A stretch of DNA of 64,000 bases from Gammaproteobacteria bacterium (GTDB lineage: Bacteria > Pseudomonadota > Gammaproteobacteria > DSM-16500), in NCBI GenBank assembly GCA_021324335.1, contig JAJPJH010000028.1, forward strand, positions 1 through 64,000, given 5' to 3'. Position numbers and translations under genes: made by a program. A model generated the notes under the pieces. It was not told where the DNA came from, searched no databases, and saw only the letters and a program-made list of their open reading frames with translations. The stretch's first letter is position 1, and every line of letters begins with the position of its first letter. This document shows, piece after piece, positions 1-7,777 of this stretch.

Positions 1-2240
1 TCATCCGCTTCCTTCCTTAGTTTCTCTTCTAACTTCGCCCTTTCTTCCGCTTCCTTCCTTAGTTGTTCCTTGGCTTCTTCCGCTTCTTTCCTTAATTTCT
101 CTTCTAATTTCGTCCTTTCTTCCGCTTCCTTCCTTAATTGTTCTGCTTGCTTATCTAGCTGTTCTTTTAATTTTCTTTCTCGCTCCTCAGCTTCCTTCTC
201 AAGTCCCTCCTTCCATTTATTGAATTGCTCCTCATTCTGCTCAGCCCGTATCTCAGCGCGGGCTGCTTCTAATCGTTTCTCATAATCCTCATAACGCATT
301 TTTGCACTATTAAAGAAACTCCTCACATGCAGTTTGATACTATCATGTAATTTAGATTGATTAAGCGGACCATATTTTCCTTTCTTAGCAATAGCTAACA
401 ATTCATTCAAAATATTAACAAGCGGATTAACACTATTATCTGCATTGACTTGAATAAGCTGCCTGTAATATTCATTTAAATCTTTTTCCCGCTCTAAATC
501 ACCTTGAAAGAAAAGAAGCAATTGCAGCATAAAACTAGGCATGCGGTTATTCTTTTCTATAAGGTTATCTAAGTAAGGATCAAGAATGTTGGCTTTTATC
601 TTTTGTAATCTAGCTGCATAATCCTGAAGATGGTCCTCATACAGGGAAGAAAAAGCGATGTTGATATTCTTTTTAATATATTCAACAACGATTTTATGGC
701 AACGATTAGCCACATCTTTTTTTGCCTTTAAGATCAAATAAAATACAGAATCACCTTCCTTATTTGGTATAAATGGTGATGCTCCTTTCTTCAATAAAAA
801 TGCAAGGCTATTTATATTCTCTTGAGCAAATGCCCGGTGTAATAATGTTTGGCCATTTTCATCCATTTGATTAGGATTAAGAGAATTATCGAGTATTTTA
901 GGAACAATTTCCTCCTGCTCTGAAGCAATCGCAAACTCATCAAAAACAAGCTGACCAGCTTGAAACTGTAAACGTTGATATTCTTCCTGAAGGCTTTGCC
1001 ATTCTGTTTGGAGCCGTTTTTGCGTGCTCTCTAATTTTTCAGCTTCTTTTTGAGCTTTACTTAATCTTTTTTTACAGTCTTCAATCAATTCCTCCAATGA
1101 ACTCGTTGCATCCAGGGAGAGATCGAAATCTAAAACATCCTCTTTTTCGTTTGAATTATTCGCTTCTTTTTTATGGTAGAGATCAATTAAAAATGCCTTG
1201 TTTCTATCTTGGCAAGATTTCAACCTGGCTGAATTTTGAAGATCCGCGGGCGATATTTCTTCTAAAAAATCTATCTGCGCTTGACTATAAGTACAAATTT
1301 GACGCTTTTGCTCTAACTTGAGATTAATACGTGCCAACCTTTTGCTAAATCGTCTTTTTTCTTTCCCAATATTTGGGCAGAAAAGTATCTCAAGAGAACT
1401 CACATCATCTATATCAATGGCAGTGCATGCTTTTTTAAGCATCGTTTGAGGATTAACTAAATTTTCATGAAGCCGATCCCTCTGCAATTTATTCTGCTGT
1501 AATTTCACCTGCAGTTGCTTCAGTAAATCGGGATCAAGGTTATCATTCTCATTCAACTCAATTTTTACTAATACTTTATTAACATCTAAAACAGAATCTA
1601 ATAGTTTAATACCTTTATTTGTTATTAGATTTTTACTTAAATTGAGTTCTCGTAAATGAGTATTAACCTTTAATCCTTCAGCTAATATGCTAATTCCCGT
1701 ATCATCGATATTGCAGCGGCTCAAATTAAAATACTTTAAATCATAATCAGAAAGAGTAAGTCTTTTAGTTAAGCTAACAAGGTTCTTATGGCCAAGTTTA
1801 TTACAACTCAAGTCTAAGACACGGAGTTTCTTATGATTACTGAGGGCAAAAATAACCAACTCCATTTCTTTTTCATAAAAATTATTATTGCTGATAGTTA
1901 ACTGTAATAAATTGGGATGTTCTTGTAATAAACACTGGAACTGTTCGACTTTTTTATCGATTGTTTGAGCTGAATTCCTTAAGGAGGCTGCAAATAAACG
2001 GACATCTTCATCTAACAGGGTTTGATAAATAGATTCCTGCCCTCCTATATTACAGTTATCTAATCGTAGGATGCTTAACGTAGAATCCTGACCTTTGTTA
2101 AGGTCAACCAACCATTTTCTTAAATTTCGGATTTCTTCTTCTACTGAAAGTTTAAATTTACCACTTAAATTAACTTCGTTTTCTTTAATTTGTCCTGGAT
2201 CTAACGTACTGACAAGCTGATGGAATTTACGGGAATTCAT
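1..2240 (-). CDS. LRR–ankyrin–coiled-coil protein (C-terminus outside window)
   Basis: An open frame of about 746 codons reads leftwards from an ATG at 2240 and leaves the window without a stop. Leucine-rich repeats of the type LxxLxLSxNxL occupy roughly residues 55–240. A charged coiled coil follows at about 375–410, then an ankyrin-like segment (NGQTLLHRAFA, LLKKGASPF) at about 445–500. A second long coiled coil made of RKEAEE/KLEEKL units runs from about residue 645 to the edge. No enzyme motif is seen. LRR plus ankyrin plus coiled coil is a protein–protein interaction architecture typical of secreted effectors of Legionellales; a secretion role here is inference only. The start is supported by good coding sense from the first residues. 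It stands alone, with fur downstream in the same orientation beyond a gap of about 140 bp. Confidence 0.85.
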   Translation of the reverse strand, partial: MNSRKFHQLVSTLDPGQIKENEVNLSGKFKLSVEEEIRNLRKWLVDLNKGQDSTLSILRLDNCNIGGQESIYQTLLDEDVRLFAASLRNSAQTIDKKVEQFQCLLQEHPNLLQLTISNNNFYEKEMELVIFALSNHKKLRVLDLSCNKLGHKNLVSLTKRLTLSDYDLKYFNLSRCNIDDTGISILAEGLKVNTHLRELNLSKNLITNKGIKLLDSVLDVNKVLVKIELNENDNLDPDLLKQLQVKLQQNKLQRDRLHENLVNPQTMLKKACTAIDIDDVSSLEILFCPNIGKEKRRFSKRLARINLKLEQKRQICTYSQAQIDFLEEISPADLQNSARLKSCQDRNKAFLIDLYHKKEANNSNEKEDVLDFDLSLDATSSLEELIEDCKKRLSKAQKEAEKLESTQKRLQTEWQSLQEEYQRLQFQAGQLVFDEFAIASEQEEIVPKILDNSLNPNQMDENGQTLLHRAFAQENINSLAFLLKKGASPFIPNKEGDSVFYLILKAKKDVANRCHKIVVEYIKKNINIAFSSLYEDHLQDYAARLQKIKANILDPYLDNLIEKNNRMPSFMLQLLLFFQGDLEREKDLNEYYRQLIQVNADNSVNPLVNILNELLAIAKKGKYGPLNQSKLHDSIKLHVRSFFNSAKMRYEDYEKRLEAARAEIRAEQNEEQFNKWKEGLEKEAEERERKLKEQLDKQAEQLRKEAEERTKLEEKLRKEAEEAKEQLRKEAEERAKLEEKLRKEAD
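6..155. repeat. 75-bp tandem repeat inside coiled-coil coding region
   Basis: Bases 6–80 and 81–155 are two imperfect direct copies with a 75-bp period, a multiple of three. They encode alternating RKEAEERxKLEEKL and RKEAEEAKEQL-like blocks of the partial protein on the minus strand. The array probably continues to the left of the window. Confidence 0.8.
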
Positions 2241-2380
2241 ACTCAATTAATGCCTTTTAATTTTTTATGCTAGTTATTTAATAATCTTTATTAATCGCTG
2301 AAATGTTAAAAAGGTATTAACCAATAGTCAATACAAGCCTTTATTGGTAACGCCATTAGCTATTAACTATTATCCGTTAG

Positions 2381-2803
2381 TTATTCCGACACCACCTTCT
2401 GACACTTCCCACACACTCCATAAATATTAAGATTATGATCCGTCATCTCATATCCCGCTCGCCTTGCAATCTCCTCCTGCCTCTTCTCAATCACCTCATC
2501 CACAAACTCCTCCACTCGCCCACATTTCACACAAACCAAATGATCATGATGCGTCCCATAATCCAACTCAAACACCGACTGCCCACCTTCAAAATGATGC
2601 CTTACCACCAACCCCGCCTCTTCAAACTGCGTCAACACCCGATAAACTGTCGCCAACCCAATCTCCTCCCCCGCCTCTAACAGCACACGATACACATCCT
2701 CCGCACTCATATGATGCTCCGTCGCCTTCTCCAAAATATCGAGAATCCGACGTCGAGGCGTGGTAATTTTTAACCCAGCTTTCTTTAAATTTGAATTATC
2801 CAA
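2381..2803 (-). CDS. fur: Ferric uptake regulator Fur
   Basis: A 140-residue iron-responsive repressor of normal Fur length. The N-terminal winged helix spans about residues 10–80 and includes the recognition-helix stretch GLATVYRVL. The metal-binding part has HHDH at 85–88 and two CxxC pairs (C91/C94 and C131/C134), as in zinc-structured Fur proteins. It is divergent from bamE with about 80 bp between the two starts, the arrangement found in many gammaproteobacteria. By family knowledge it would bind Fe2+ and repress iron-uptake genes. Its GC is higher than that of the neighbouring LRR gene. Confidence 0.97.
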   Translation of the reverse strand: MDNSNLKKAGLKITTPRRRILDILEKATEHHMSAEDVYRVLLEAGEEIGLATVYRVLTQFEEAGLVVRHHFEGGQSVFELDYGTHHDHLVCVKCGRVEEFVDEVIEKRQEEIARRAGYEMTDHNLNIYGVCGKCQKVVSE

Positions 2804-2884
2804 TGCTATTTTCTCCGATAGGCATTCAGAAACCCATTCAATTCCATTAGAATGGCACGGTTTGACATAAACAGGGTATTGTAC

Positions 2885-3190
2885 ATGAAAAAAAGTCTCA
2901 TTCTCATCTTGATTGCTTCCACGCTCTCAGGCTGCTCCTGGCTTCGGCCTCATAAAATGGATATTGAGCAAGGCAATATTATTATGCCGCAAGACACCAG
3001 CAAACTCCGTATCGGCATGACAGAAAGCCAAGTCCAAGCCATTATGGGAACACCCGTCCTGATGCATATCTTCACAGCAGACCGCATGGAATATGTTTAT
3101 ACCTCTAAAAAAGGGTATAACAAAATGGAAGAAAAGCGCCTAACGTGTATTTTTGTCCATGGTCGATTACGAGAAATCCAACAAGGATGA
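2885..3190 (+). CDS. bamE: Outer-membrane assembly lipoprotein BamE (SmpA/OmlA family)
   Basis: A 101-residue lipoprotein subunit of the BAM complex that inserts beta-barrel proteins into the outer membrane. The signal peptide ends in a lipobox with Cys17 (TLSGC), followed by the SmpA/OmlA fold with the family motif LRIGMTESQVQAIMGTP and the C-terminal RLTCIFVHGRL strand. An upstream in-frame ATG exists at 2852, but the ATG at 2885 is preferred. It has an AGGG ribosome-binding element about eight bases upstream and places the charged n-region directly before the hydrophobic core. A strong hairpin begins at the stop codon. Confidence 0.95.
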   Translation: MKKSLILILIASTLSGCSWLRPHKMDIEQGNIIMPQDTSKLRIGMTESQVQAIMGTPVLMHIFTADRMEYVYTSKKGYNKMEEKRLTCIFVHGRLREIQQG

Positions 3191-3222
3191 GACAACACTT
3201 CTCATCCTTGTTTCCTCTTTTT
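3180..3222 (+). terminator. Rho-independent terminator after bamE
   Basis: A perfect 12-bp stem (AACAAGGATGAG at 3180–3191 pairs with 3201–3212) with a nine-base loop is followed on the plus strand by a T-rich tail (TTTCCTCTTTTTC). It overlaps the last codons of bamE and the stop of rnfH on the other strand. The minus-strand side lacks a T-run, so it is mainly a plus-strand terminator. Confidence 0.85.
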
Positions 3223-3480
3223 CGCTTTCGCCCTTCGTGCTTCTTTAGGATCGATAATCAACGGTCGATAAATCTCAATTCTATCCCCTTCTCCCACCAC
3301 ATCCGTCAATTCACGATGTTTACCAAATATCCCGACCTTTTGTTTAGTTAAATCAATTTCAGGAAAGAGTGACACTATCCCCGACCGCAAAATAGCCATT
3401 TCTATCGTACAACCAGCTTCTACCTCCACTGTTACAATTCGTTGCTGGTCAGGTTTTGCATAAGCCACTTCGACAATCAT
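3202..3480 (-). CDS. rnfH: RnfH family ubiquitin-like protein
   Basis: A 92-residue protein of the RnfH/UPF0125 family, a small beta-grasp (ubiquitin-like) fold. The family pattern is seen as VEVAYAKPDQQ at the N-terminus, VGIFGKHRELTDVVGEGDRIEIYRPL in the middle and a basic tail (DPKEARRAKAKKRK). Its biochemical role is not settled. It lies three bases downstream of the ratA-like gene, the usual ratA–rnfH pairing in proteobacteria, and is probably co-transcribed with it. Confidence 0.93.
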   Translation of the reverse strand: MIVEVAYAKPDQQRIVTVEVEAGCTIEMAILRSGIVSLFPEIDLTKQKVGIFGKHRELTDVVGEGDRIEIYRPLIIDPKEARRAKAKKRKQG

Positions 3481-3483
3481 TTT

Positions 3484-3921
3484 TCAATCCTGCCCATACA
3501 ATTCTGCTGCTCGTTTACAAAATGCCTCCACGAGAGTATTAGCGATATGTTGAAATACTGGCTGAAAGAACCGATCAATAAATCCGCCAGCAAATTCAAA
3601 CTCCAAATCCAATATCACCTTACAAGCATGGACATCCAAGGCATCAAATTGCCATATTCCTTCCATGCGCTTCAACGGCCCATTGACTAAATCAATTTCG
3701 ATTTTATCATGCGGATACAAGCGATTACGCGTCGTAAAGCTCTTATGAATCCCCTTCCAATTAATCTCCAAGGAAGCGACCACTTCCGTTTCCGTACGAT
3801 TAATCACTTGGCTGCTATGGCACCATGGCAAGAAGCGTGGATAATCCTCAATATTGTTCACCAATTCAAACATCTGATGTGCTGAATAAGGGACAATTGC
3901 ATTTCTCTTTAAACTATTCAT
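3484..3921 (-). CDS. ratA: RatA/Coq10-type START-domain protein
   Basis: About 145 residues forming a single START/polyketide-cyclase-like domain. Typical landmarks are [18 protein letters not shown] near the N-terminus and an F-x-P-V-F region with the long C-terminal helix ([13 protein letters not shown]). Bacterial members are called RatA, reported in E. coli as a ribosome-association toxin, and are homologous to the ubiquinone-binding Coq10. Which role applies here is not visible. A longer frame begins at a TTG (3933), but the ATG at 3921 has GGGA six bases upstream. It is divergent from smpB and precedes rnfH. Confidence 0.92.
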   Translation of the reverse strand: MNSLKRNAIVPYSAHQMFELVNNIEDYPRFLPWCHSSQVINRTETEVVASLEINWKGIHKSFTTRNRLYPHDKIEIDLVNGPLKRMEGIWQFDALDVHACKVILDLEFEFAGGFIDRFFQPVFQHIANTLVEAFCKRAAELYGQD

Positions 3922-3962
3922 ATCAGTTCCCAATTACAAGATTTGCCATTATACTTCGCAAC

Positions 3963-4430
3963 ATGAAACAGACACAAAAGACAAATACAACGATTGCCGT
4001 TAATCGGAAAGCTCAACACGAATACTTTATCGAAGACCGCTATGAAGCTGGTTTGGTATTACAAGGTTGGGAAGTAAAAAGTTTGCGGGCTGGGCGCATC
4101 CAGCTTGATCAGGGCTATATTCTCTTAAAACAGGGAGAGGCCTGGCTATTTGGTGCGCTGATAACACCTTTGCAAACGGTTTCCACGCATATCGTGGCAG
4201 ATCCGCAGCGCTCGCGAAAGCTGCTGTTGACGCAGCATGAATTGAATAAATTATTCGGGAGTGTGGAACGACGTGGCTATACGCTGGTGCCACTTTCGCT
4301 CTATTGGAAAAACAATCGGGTGAAATTGGAAATAGGTTTAGCAAAAGGTAAAAAGCTGCATGACAAGCGTGCCTCAGAGAAAGAACGCGATTGGCAGCGG
4401 CAAAAAGAGCGCATGTTTAAAAAGTTTTGA
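3963..4430 (+). CDS. smpB: SsrA-binding protein SmpB
   Basis: A 155-residue tmRNA-binding protein required for trans-translation, of normal length. Diagnostic stretches are the N-terminal [28 protein letters not shown], and the basic C-terminal tail [24 protein letters not shown] that enters the ribosomal A site. The longer open frame upstream overlaps ratA and has no family similarity, so the ATG at 3963 is taken. Its RNA partner ssrA follows 63 bp downstream. Confidence 0.97.
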   Translation: MKQTQKTNTTIAVNRKAQHEYFIEDRYEAGLVLQGWEVKSLRAGRIQLDQGYILLKQGEAWLFGALITPLQTVSTHIVADPQRSRKLLLTQHELNKLFGSVERRGYTLVPLSLYWKNNRVKLEIGLAKGKKLHDKRASEKERDWQRQKERMFKKF

Positions 4431-4480
4431 CTATTTTGAAAAGAGTGCCTACTATGCGCTTTTACGCCTAGGTTTTGATC

Positions 4481-4486
4481 TATAAT
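4481..4486 (+). promoter_or_regulatory. -10 element of tmRNA promoter
   Basis: TATAAT lies seven bases before the first paired base of tmRNA (4494). No convincing -35 hexamer is seen at the ideal distance. Confidence 0.6.
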
Positions 4487-4493
4487 AGTAACT

Positions 4494-4899
4494 GGGGGCG
4501 ACCTGGTTTCGACGTGGATTACAAAGCTTGAGGTGCATGCCGAGGACGTAACTTAACCTCGTAAAAAATCGTTACAAACCAAATAGTTGCCAAGAAATAT
4601 AGCAACGACGCTGTTTTTGCAAATTCTGAAGAATTTGCAGTAGCCGCCTAAACACCGGCACAGCGCCATCCACCGGTTGTGCTTGTACGATCGGACGTTT
4701 ACGAAAGTAAACAACGGGTGGTCATAGCATACAAGCTCGCAGGATGATCTGCCCGAGATCAAACTGCTAAATCTAAGCGGGATCGCTGCCTTAACACCTT
4801 TCCAACCAGGCGTGAGGTGGTTAAATTCAAAGATTGGATAAGCATGTAGACCCGATAGTAGAGGGTTCGCGGACGCGGGTTCAATTCCCGCCGCCTCCA
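4494..4899 (+). ncRNA. ssrA: Transfer-messenger RNA (tmRNA)
   Basis: The 5' end GGGGGCGAcctGGTTTCGACG and the 3' end with a T-arm (GGGTTCAATTCCC) are typical of tmRNA. The acceptor stem GGGGGCG pairs with CGCCTCC at 4892–4898, followed by a discriminator A. CCA is not encoded. After the motif TAGTT the tag frame probably resumes at GCC (4589) and reads to TAA (4649–4651). That predicts a 20-residue tag beginning AKKYSND and ending EEFAVAA, a hydrophobic protease-recognition end. The tag boundary is inferred, the RNA itself is clear. It is directly downstream of smpB. Confidence 0.95.
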
Positions 4900-4967
4900 T
4901 AAAATAGATTTCTATAGATGCCTAAGGATGTCCGAATTCCTCCTAAAACCCTTTGAAATAATGGAAC

Positions 4968-4997
4968 AAATAAAATGCTAGATCACATTGGTTTAGA
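4968..4997 (+). repeat. Direct repeat, left copy (start of VOC gene)
   Basis: Bases 4968–4997 match 7006–7035 at 29 of 30 positions, covering the ribosome-binding region and the first seven codons of the VOC gene. The right copy is a truncated remnant. Confidence 0.85.
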
Positions 4998-5340
4998 TGT
5001 AAGCGATATTAAAAAAGCAAAAGAATTTTTCTTAGCTGCCCTTAAGCCATTGGGTTACGAACTTTTTATGGAATGGGAAAAATGGGTAGGACTCGCTGTG
5101 AATGGTAAACCTGATTTCTGGTTGAAGGAAGGCAAACAGACAATACCTCCAATCCATATTGCCTTTCGCGCAAATAACCGCAAACTAGTAGATGAATTTT
5201 ATAAAGCTGCTCTTACGGCTGGTGGAAAAGATAATGGCGCCCCTGGGATACGTGAAATTTATCATCCGAATTATTATGGCGCATTTGTACTAGGCCCTGA
5301 TGGACATAATATTGAAGCAGTGTGTCATGACCCTGAATAA
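4975..5340 (+). CDS. VOC family (glyoxalase/bleomycin-resistance fold) protein
   Basis: A 121-residue single VOC domain: LDHIGLDVSDIKKAKEFF at the start, PPIHIAFRANN in the middle and YYGAFVLGPDGHNIEAVCH at the end. The metal-ligand pattern (His in LDHIG and IHIAF, Glu in NIEAV) is kept. The substrate is unknown; the GxREIYHPNYYGAF segment is common in small cytosolic VOC proteins annotated as glyoxalase. Its first 30 bases, including the upstream sequence, recur at 7006–7035, showing that the gene was once duplicated. Confidence 0.88.
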   Translation: MLDHIGLDVSDIKKAKEFFLAALKPLGYELFMEWEKWVGLAVNGKPDFWLKEGKQTIPPIHIAFRANNRKLVDEFYKAALTAGGKDNGAPGIREIYHPNYYGAFVLGPDGHNIEAVCHDPE

Positions 5341-5445
5341 TAGACCAATAATATCGGTTTTCATTTTAGCAAAATTAATGATGAGAAATGGTGGCGATTA
5401 GTATCATCGCAAGCTTATTTTAATGGGTTGGTATAGTTGCGGTAT

Positions 5446-5506
5446 GAGGCAATGAAATAATGGATAGCAGGTATACAATCGAATGAATTTCAGTTACTGT
5501 CTCAAT
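5446..5506 (+). pseudogene. Remnant of a phosphotransferase gene (deleted copy)
   Basis: Bases 5446–5465 are identical to 7034–7053, the start region of the phosphotransferase pseudogene. They are joined directly to 5466–5506, which matches 7597–7637 at 35 of 41 positions, the region coding AGIQSKGFQLPSQ. About 540 bases present in the right copy are missing, and the junction falls at a shared AT. This is the scar of a second copy of the phosphotransferase gene. The rest of 5341–5616 shows nothing recognisable. Confidence 0.8.
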
Positions 5507-5616
5507 TTTCAACAAAATCAATTAATTCAATAAATTATACAATACATACGACCTAAATTGACATTCACATCTTACTTGCTATAATCAATTATATGTCCTA
5601 GTTTGGCGATTATCAT

Positions 5617-6045
5617 ATGCGCACTAAATATACAGACAGCATTGAATTTAAAGCACTGAACCGTATCAAAACGATTCGTGGGAGCGTTGTATTACGCAAA
5701 GATTTAAGTGGCCTTGGGTCTTATCGTCAGGTGAGTCGCGCTATTAATAAACTCATTGAAGAAAAAAAGCTGGTAAAGATTGGTGCGGGTATTTATGCTA
5801 AGGCTTATCTTTCCAAGTATTCCGACACCCCCCTCATAAAAAATGGTATAGACTACACCCTCAGAGAAGCATTAAAGCGCTTAGGCATTGCTTATGAACC
5901 TGGTAGAGCGGAAAAGGAATACAACGAAGGCAAAACAACTCAGATACCTGTACGTAACGTTGTTAGATTAAAAAGTCGTTGCCGTCGTCGGATCGGGTAT
6001 AGAAACAGTGAATTAATTTTTGAGAAGAATATAAATGCCAAATAG
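5617..6045 (+). CDS. DUF6088/AbiEi-like antitoxin
   Basis: A 142-residue protein with an N-terminal winged-helix-like region (GSVVLRKDLSGLGSYRQVSRAINKLIEEKKLVKIGAGIYAKA), the pattern of DUF6088/AbiEi-type antitoxins that bind their own promoter. The second half (YTLREALKRLG) is also usual for the family, and the C-terminus is strongly basic (RLKSRCRRRIGYRN). Its stop overlaps the AbiEii-type toxin start by 11 bases, so the two are translationally coupled. The pair is embedded between the duplicated VOC/phosphotransferase units, which suggests horizontal arrival. Confidence 0.85.
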   Translation: MRTKYTDSIEFKALNRIKTIRGSVVLRKDLSGLGSYRQVSRAINKLIEEKKLVKIGAGIYAKAYLSKYSDTPLIKNGIDYTLREALKRLGIAYEPGRAEKEYNEGKTTQIPVRNVVRLKSRCRRRIGYRNSELIFEKNINAK

Positions 6046-6979
6046 GAAGGACTTACGAGAGTTAATTGAAACTACACGCCAGCATATTAACTTACGCGAA
6101 ACTGTCATCGAAAAAGACTATTACGTCACCCAAGTCATACATACCCTTTCGAATGAAGAAAACGAAAATTTTTGCCTAGTGTTTTGCGGCGGCACTTGTC
6201 TTGCCAAAGCGCACAAGCTTGTTCAGCGCATGTCAGAAGATGTGGATTTTAAAGTACAGCTCAAAGTTACTGAGAATTTCAGCAAGTCTCGCTTAAAAAA
6301 GGAATTAAAAGAACTTCGCTCACTAATCAGATCAACATTGATCGTGCCTGACTTATCAGTGATAAACGATGTTGCCCGAAATGAAGGACGAGATCAGCAA
6401 ATCACATTGAGATATCCTTATTCCTTTCCCATACAATCGACATTACGACCTGATATTAAGGTTGAATTTACCTTTGCAGATATTCTTCTTTCAACTGATG
6501 AATTAGAAGTTAAAACAATCATTGAAGATACTTTAAAAGAAATAAATCTATTTGCTCCACCCGCAACCACATGTATCTCGATTGATGAAACAGCTATTGA
6601 AAAATGGGTTGGACTAACTCGACGCATCATGGCAATTGAGCGTGGTCGCGAAGATGATGATAAAACGCTAATCCGTCACGTTTATGATTTAAATGCCATA
6701 AATCAAAGTAACAAAGTAAATTCAAATTTTATTGATCTTGCCAAAACTGTTATCATCAGCGATGGTAAGCAATTCAAAAATCAACACCCTGAATACGCCG
6801 CTGACCCAAGCACAGAAATTAAACAATCACTGGCTTTATTAAAAGATAAACCACTATGGAAAGAGCGATATGAAGAATTTATCGAAGCAATGGTATACGA
6901 TACCACTAGGGCCTTCCCATATAATCAAGCGATTCATGTGCTAGAAAACATTAGCGCTAACGTACTTAAGACCTTATGA
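6035..6979 (+). CDS. AbiEii/AbiGii family nucleotidyltransferase toxin
   Basis: A 314-residue toxin of the AbiEii/MenT-like nucleotidyltransferase family. Family motifs are visible: FCGGTCLAKAH followed by RMSEDVDFKV (the GS-type nucleotide motif with the catalytic acidic pair) at about residues 50–75, and EKWVGLTRRIMA plus HVYDLNAI further on. AbiE-type systems act in phage abortive infection and plasmid stability, with the toxin modifying nucleotides or tRNA. The specific target here is unknown. It overlaps the antitoxin gene by 11 bases and appears intact. Confidence 0.92.
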   Translation: MPNRKDLRELIETTRQHINLRETVIEKDYYVTQVIHTLSNEENENFCLVFCGGTCLAKAHKLVQRMSEDVDFKVQLKVTENFSKSRLKKELKELRSLIRSTLIVPDLSVINDVARNEGRDQQITLRYPYSFPIQSTLRPDIKVEFTFADILLSTDELEVKTIIEDTLKEINLFAPPATTCISIDETAIEKWVGLTRRIMAIERGREDDDKTLIRHVYDLNAINQSNKVNSNFIDLAKTVIISDGKQFKNQHPEYAADPSTEIKQSLALLKDKPLWKERYEEFIEAMVYDTTRAFPYNQAIHVLENISANVLKTL

Positions 6980-7005
6980 CCCATTCGCAATTCGCAAATA
7001 GGAGT

Positions 7006-7035
7006 AAATAAAATGCTAGATCACATGGGTTTAGA
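7006..7035 (+). repeat. Direct repeat, right copy (truncated VOC gene start)
   Basis: This is a near-perfect copy of 4968–4997. Only about seven VOC codons remain before the sequence passes straight into GGCAATGAAATAATGGAT, the start of the phosphotransferase pseudogene. It is a deletion remnant of a second VOC gene. Confidence 0.85.
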
Positions 7036-7047
7036 GGCAATGAAATA

Positions 7048-7777
7048 ATGGATGTTCCTATTCTTAAAAATCACTGGGAACGTTTTAAAGCACATGTTGC
7101 ATTAGACATCTCTACTGCTACTAATTTGCTAGCACCCTATACTAACGACATGATTGATAAATTATTTCTCTTATCTGAAGGGGGTGCAAACACAAATTAT
7201 AAAGTAATATTTAAAAATAATCGTTCACCAGTTGTTATTCGTATTTATATGAGAGAAAAATCTGCTCTCGCGCGCGAAATAGCTATTCATAACCTAATTG
7301 CTGATAAGATCCCTGTTCCTTCTCCTTGTTAAAGAAAGTATAGAGGACTCGCTTTTAAATTCTGTTTCAGCTCTTATTAAGGCAAATGCAAACTTATTGC
7401 CGGATAAAAATAATGCTAATTTAACCCATGCGGATTATGACCCTGCCAATATACTTGTTAGGCAAATTGGCGACAAATGGAAAATCGCGGCTATCCTTGA
7501 TTGGGAATTTGCTTTGGCTAGCACTTATCTACTCGATATGGGGATGATGTTAAGATACAGCCACAGATTACCTGATTATTATGAAGAAAGTTTTATAGCG
7601 GGTATCCAATCGAAGGGATTTCAGTTGCCGTCTCAATGGAAAAAACAAGCGAAATTGATGGATTTACTATGCTTATTACAACTTACTCAGTTTAACCCTG
7701 TTGCCGAGCGACCAAACCTAAACAGAGACGTGGTTTCCTTGATTGCTGATAGTGTAAATAATTGGGATCAATGGTGA
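7048..7777 (+). pseudogene. Aminoglycoside/choline-phosphotransferase-like gene, frameshifted
   Basis: The first part (7048–7332, frame 1) encodes an N-lobe with the glycine-rich GGANTNYKV and VIRIYM strands. The second part continues in frame 2 from about 7320 with the catalytic loop LTHADYDPANILV and the metal-binding ILDWEFALAST, ending at TGA 7777. Both kinase signature motifs survive, but some 50–70 residues normally lying between the lobes are missing and the frame is broken. The gene is therefore very likely inactive. It ends 10 bases inside the convergent MBL gene. A further deleted copy lies at 5446–5506. Confidence 0.82.

Noticed and set aside
70-285. Ser/Phe/Leu-rich plus-strand frame
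   Set aside because: It is the complement of the Glu/Lys-rich coiled-coil repeat of the minus-strand gene and has no coding character of its own.
2435-2766. Two plus-strand frames inside fur
   Set aside because: They are low-complexity shadows of fur, which is unmistakable on the other strand.
4441-4493. A -35 element for the tmRNA promoter (TTGACT at 4428)
   Set aside because: It is about 47 bases from the TATAAT, far too distant to pair with it.
4553-4900. 115-codon minus-strand frame starting MEAAGIEPASAN
   Set aside because: It lies wholly antisense to tmRNA; this is a well-known spurious frame in genome annotation.
7006-7047. Start codon at 7013 as a short peptide gene
   Set aside because: The frame is a truncated VOC start that runs out within a few codons; it is a deletion scar.
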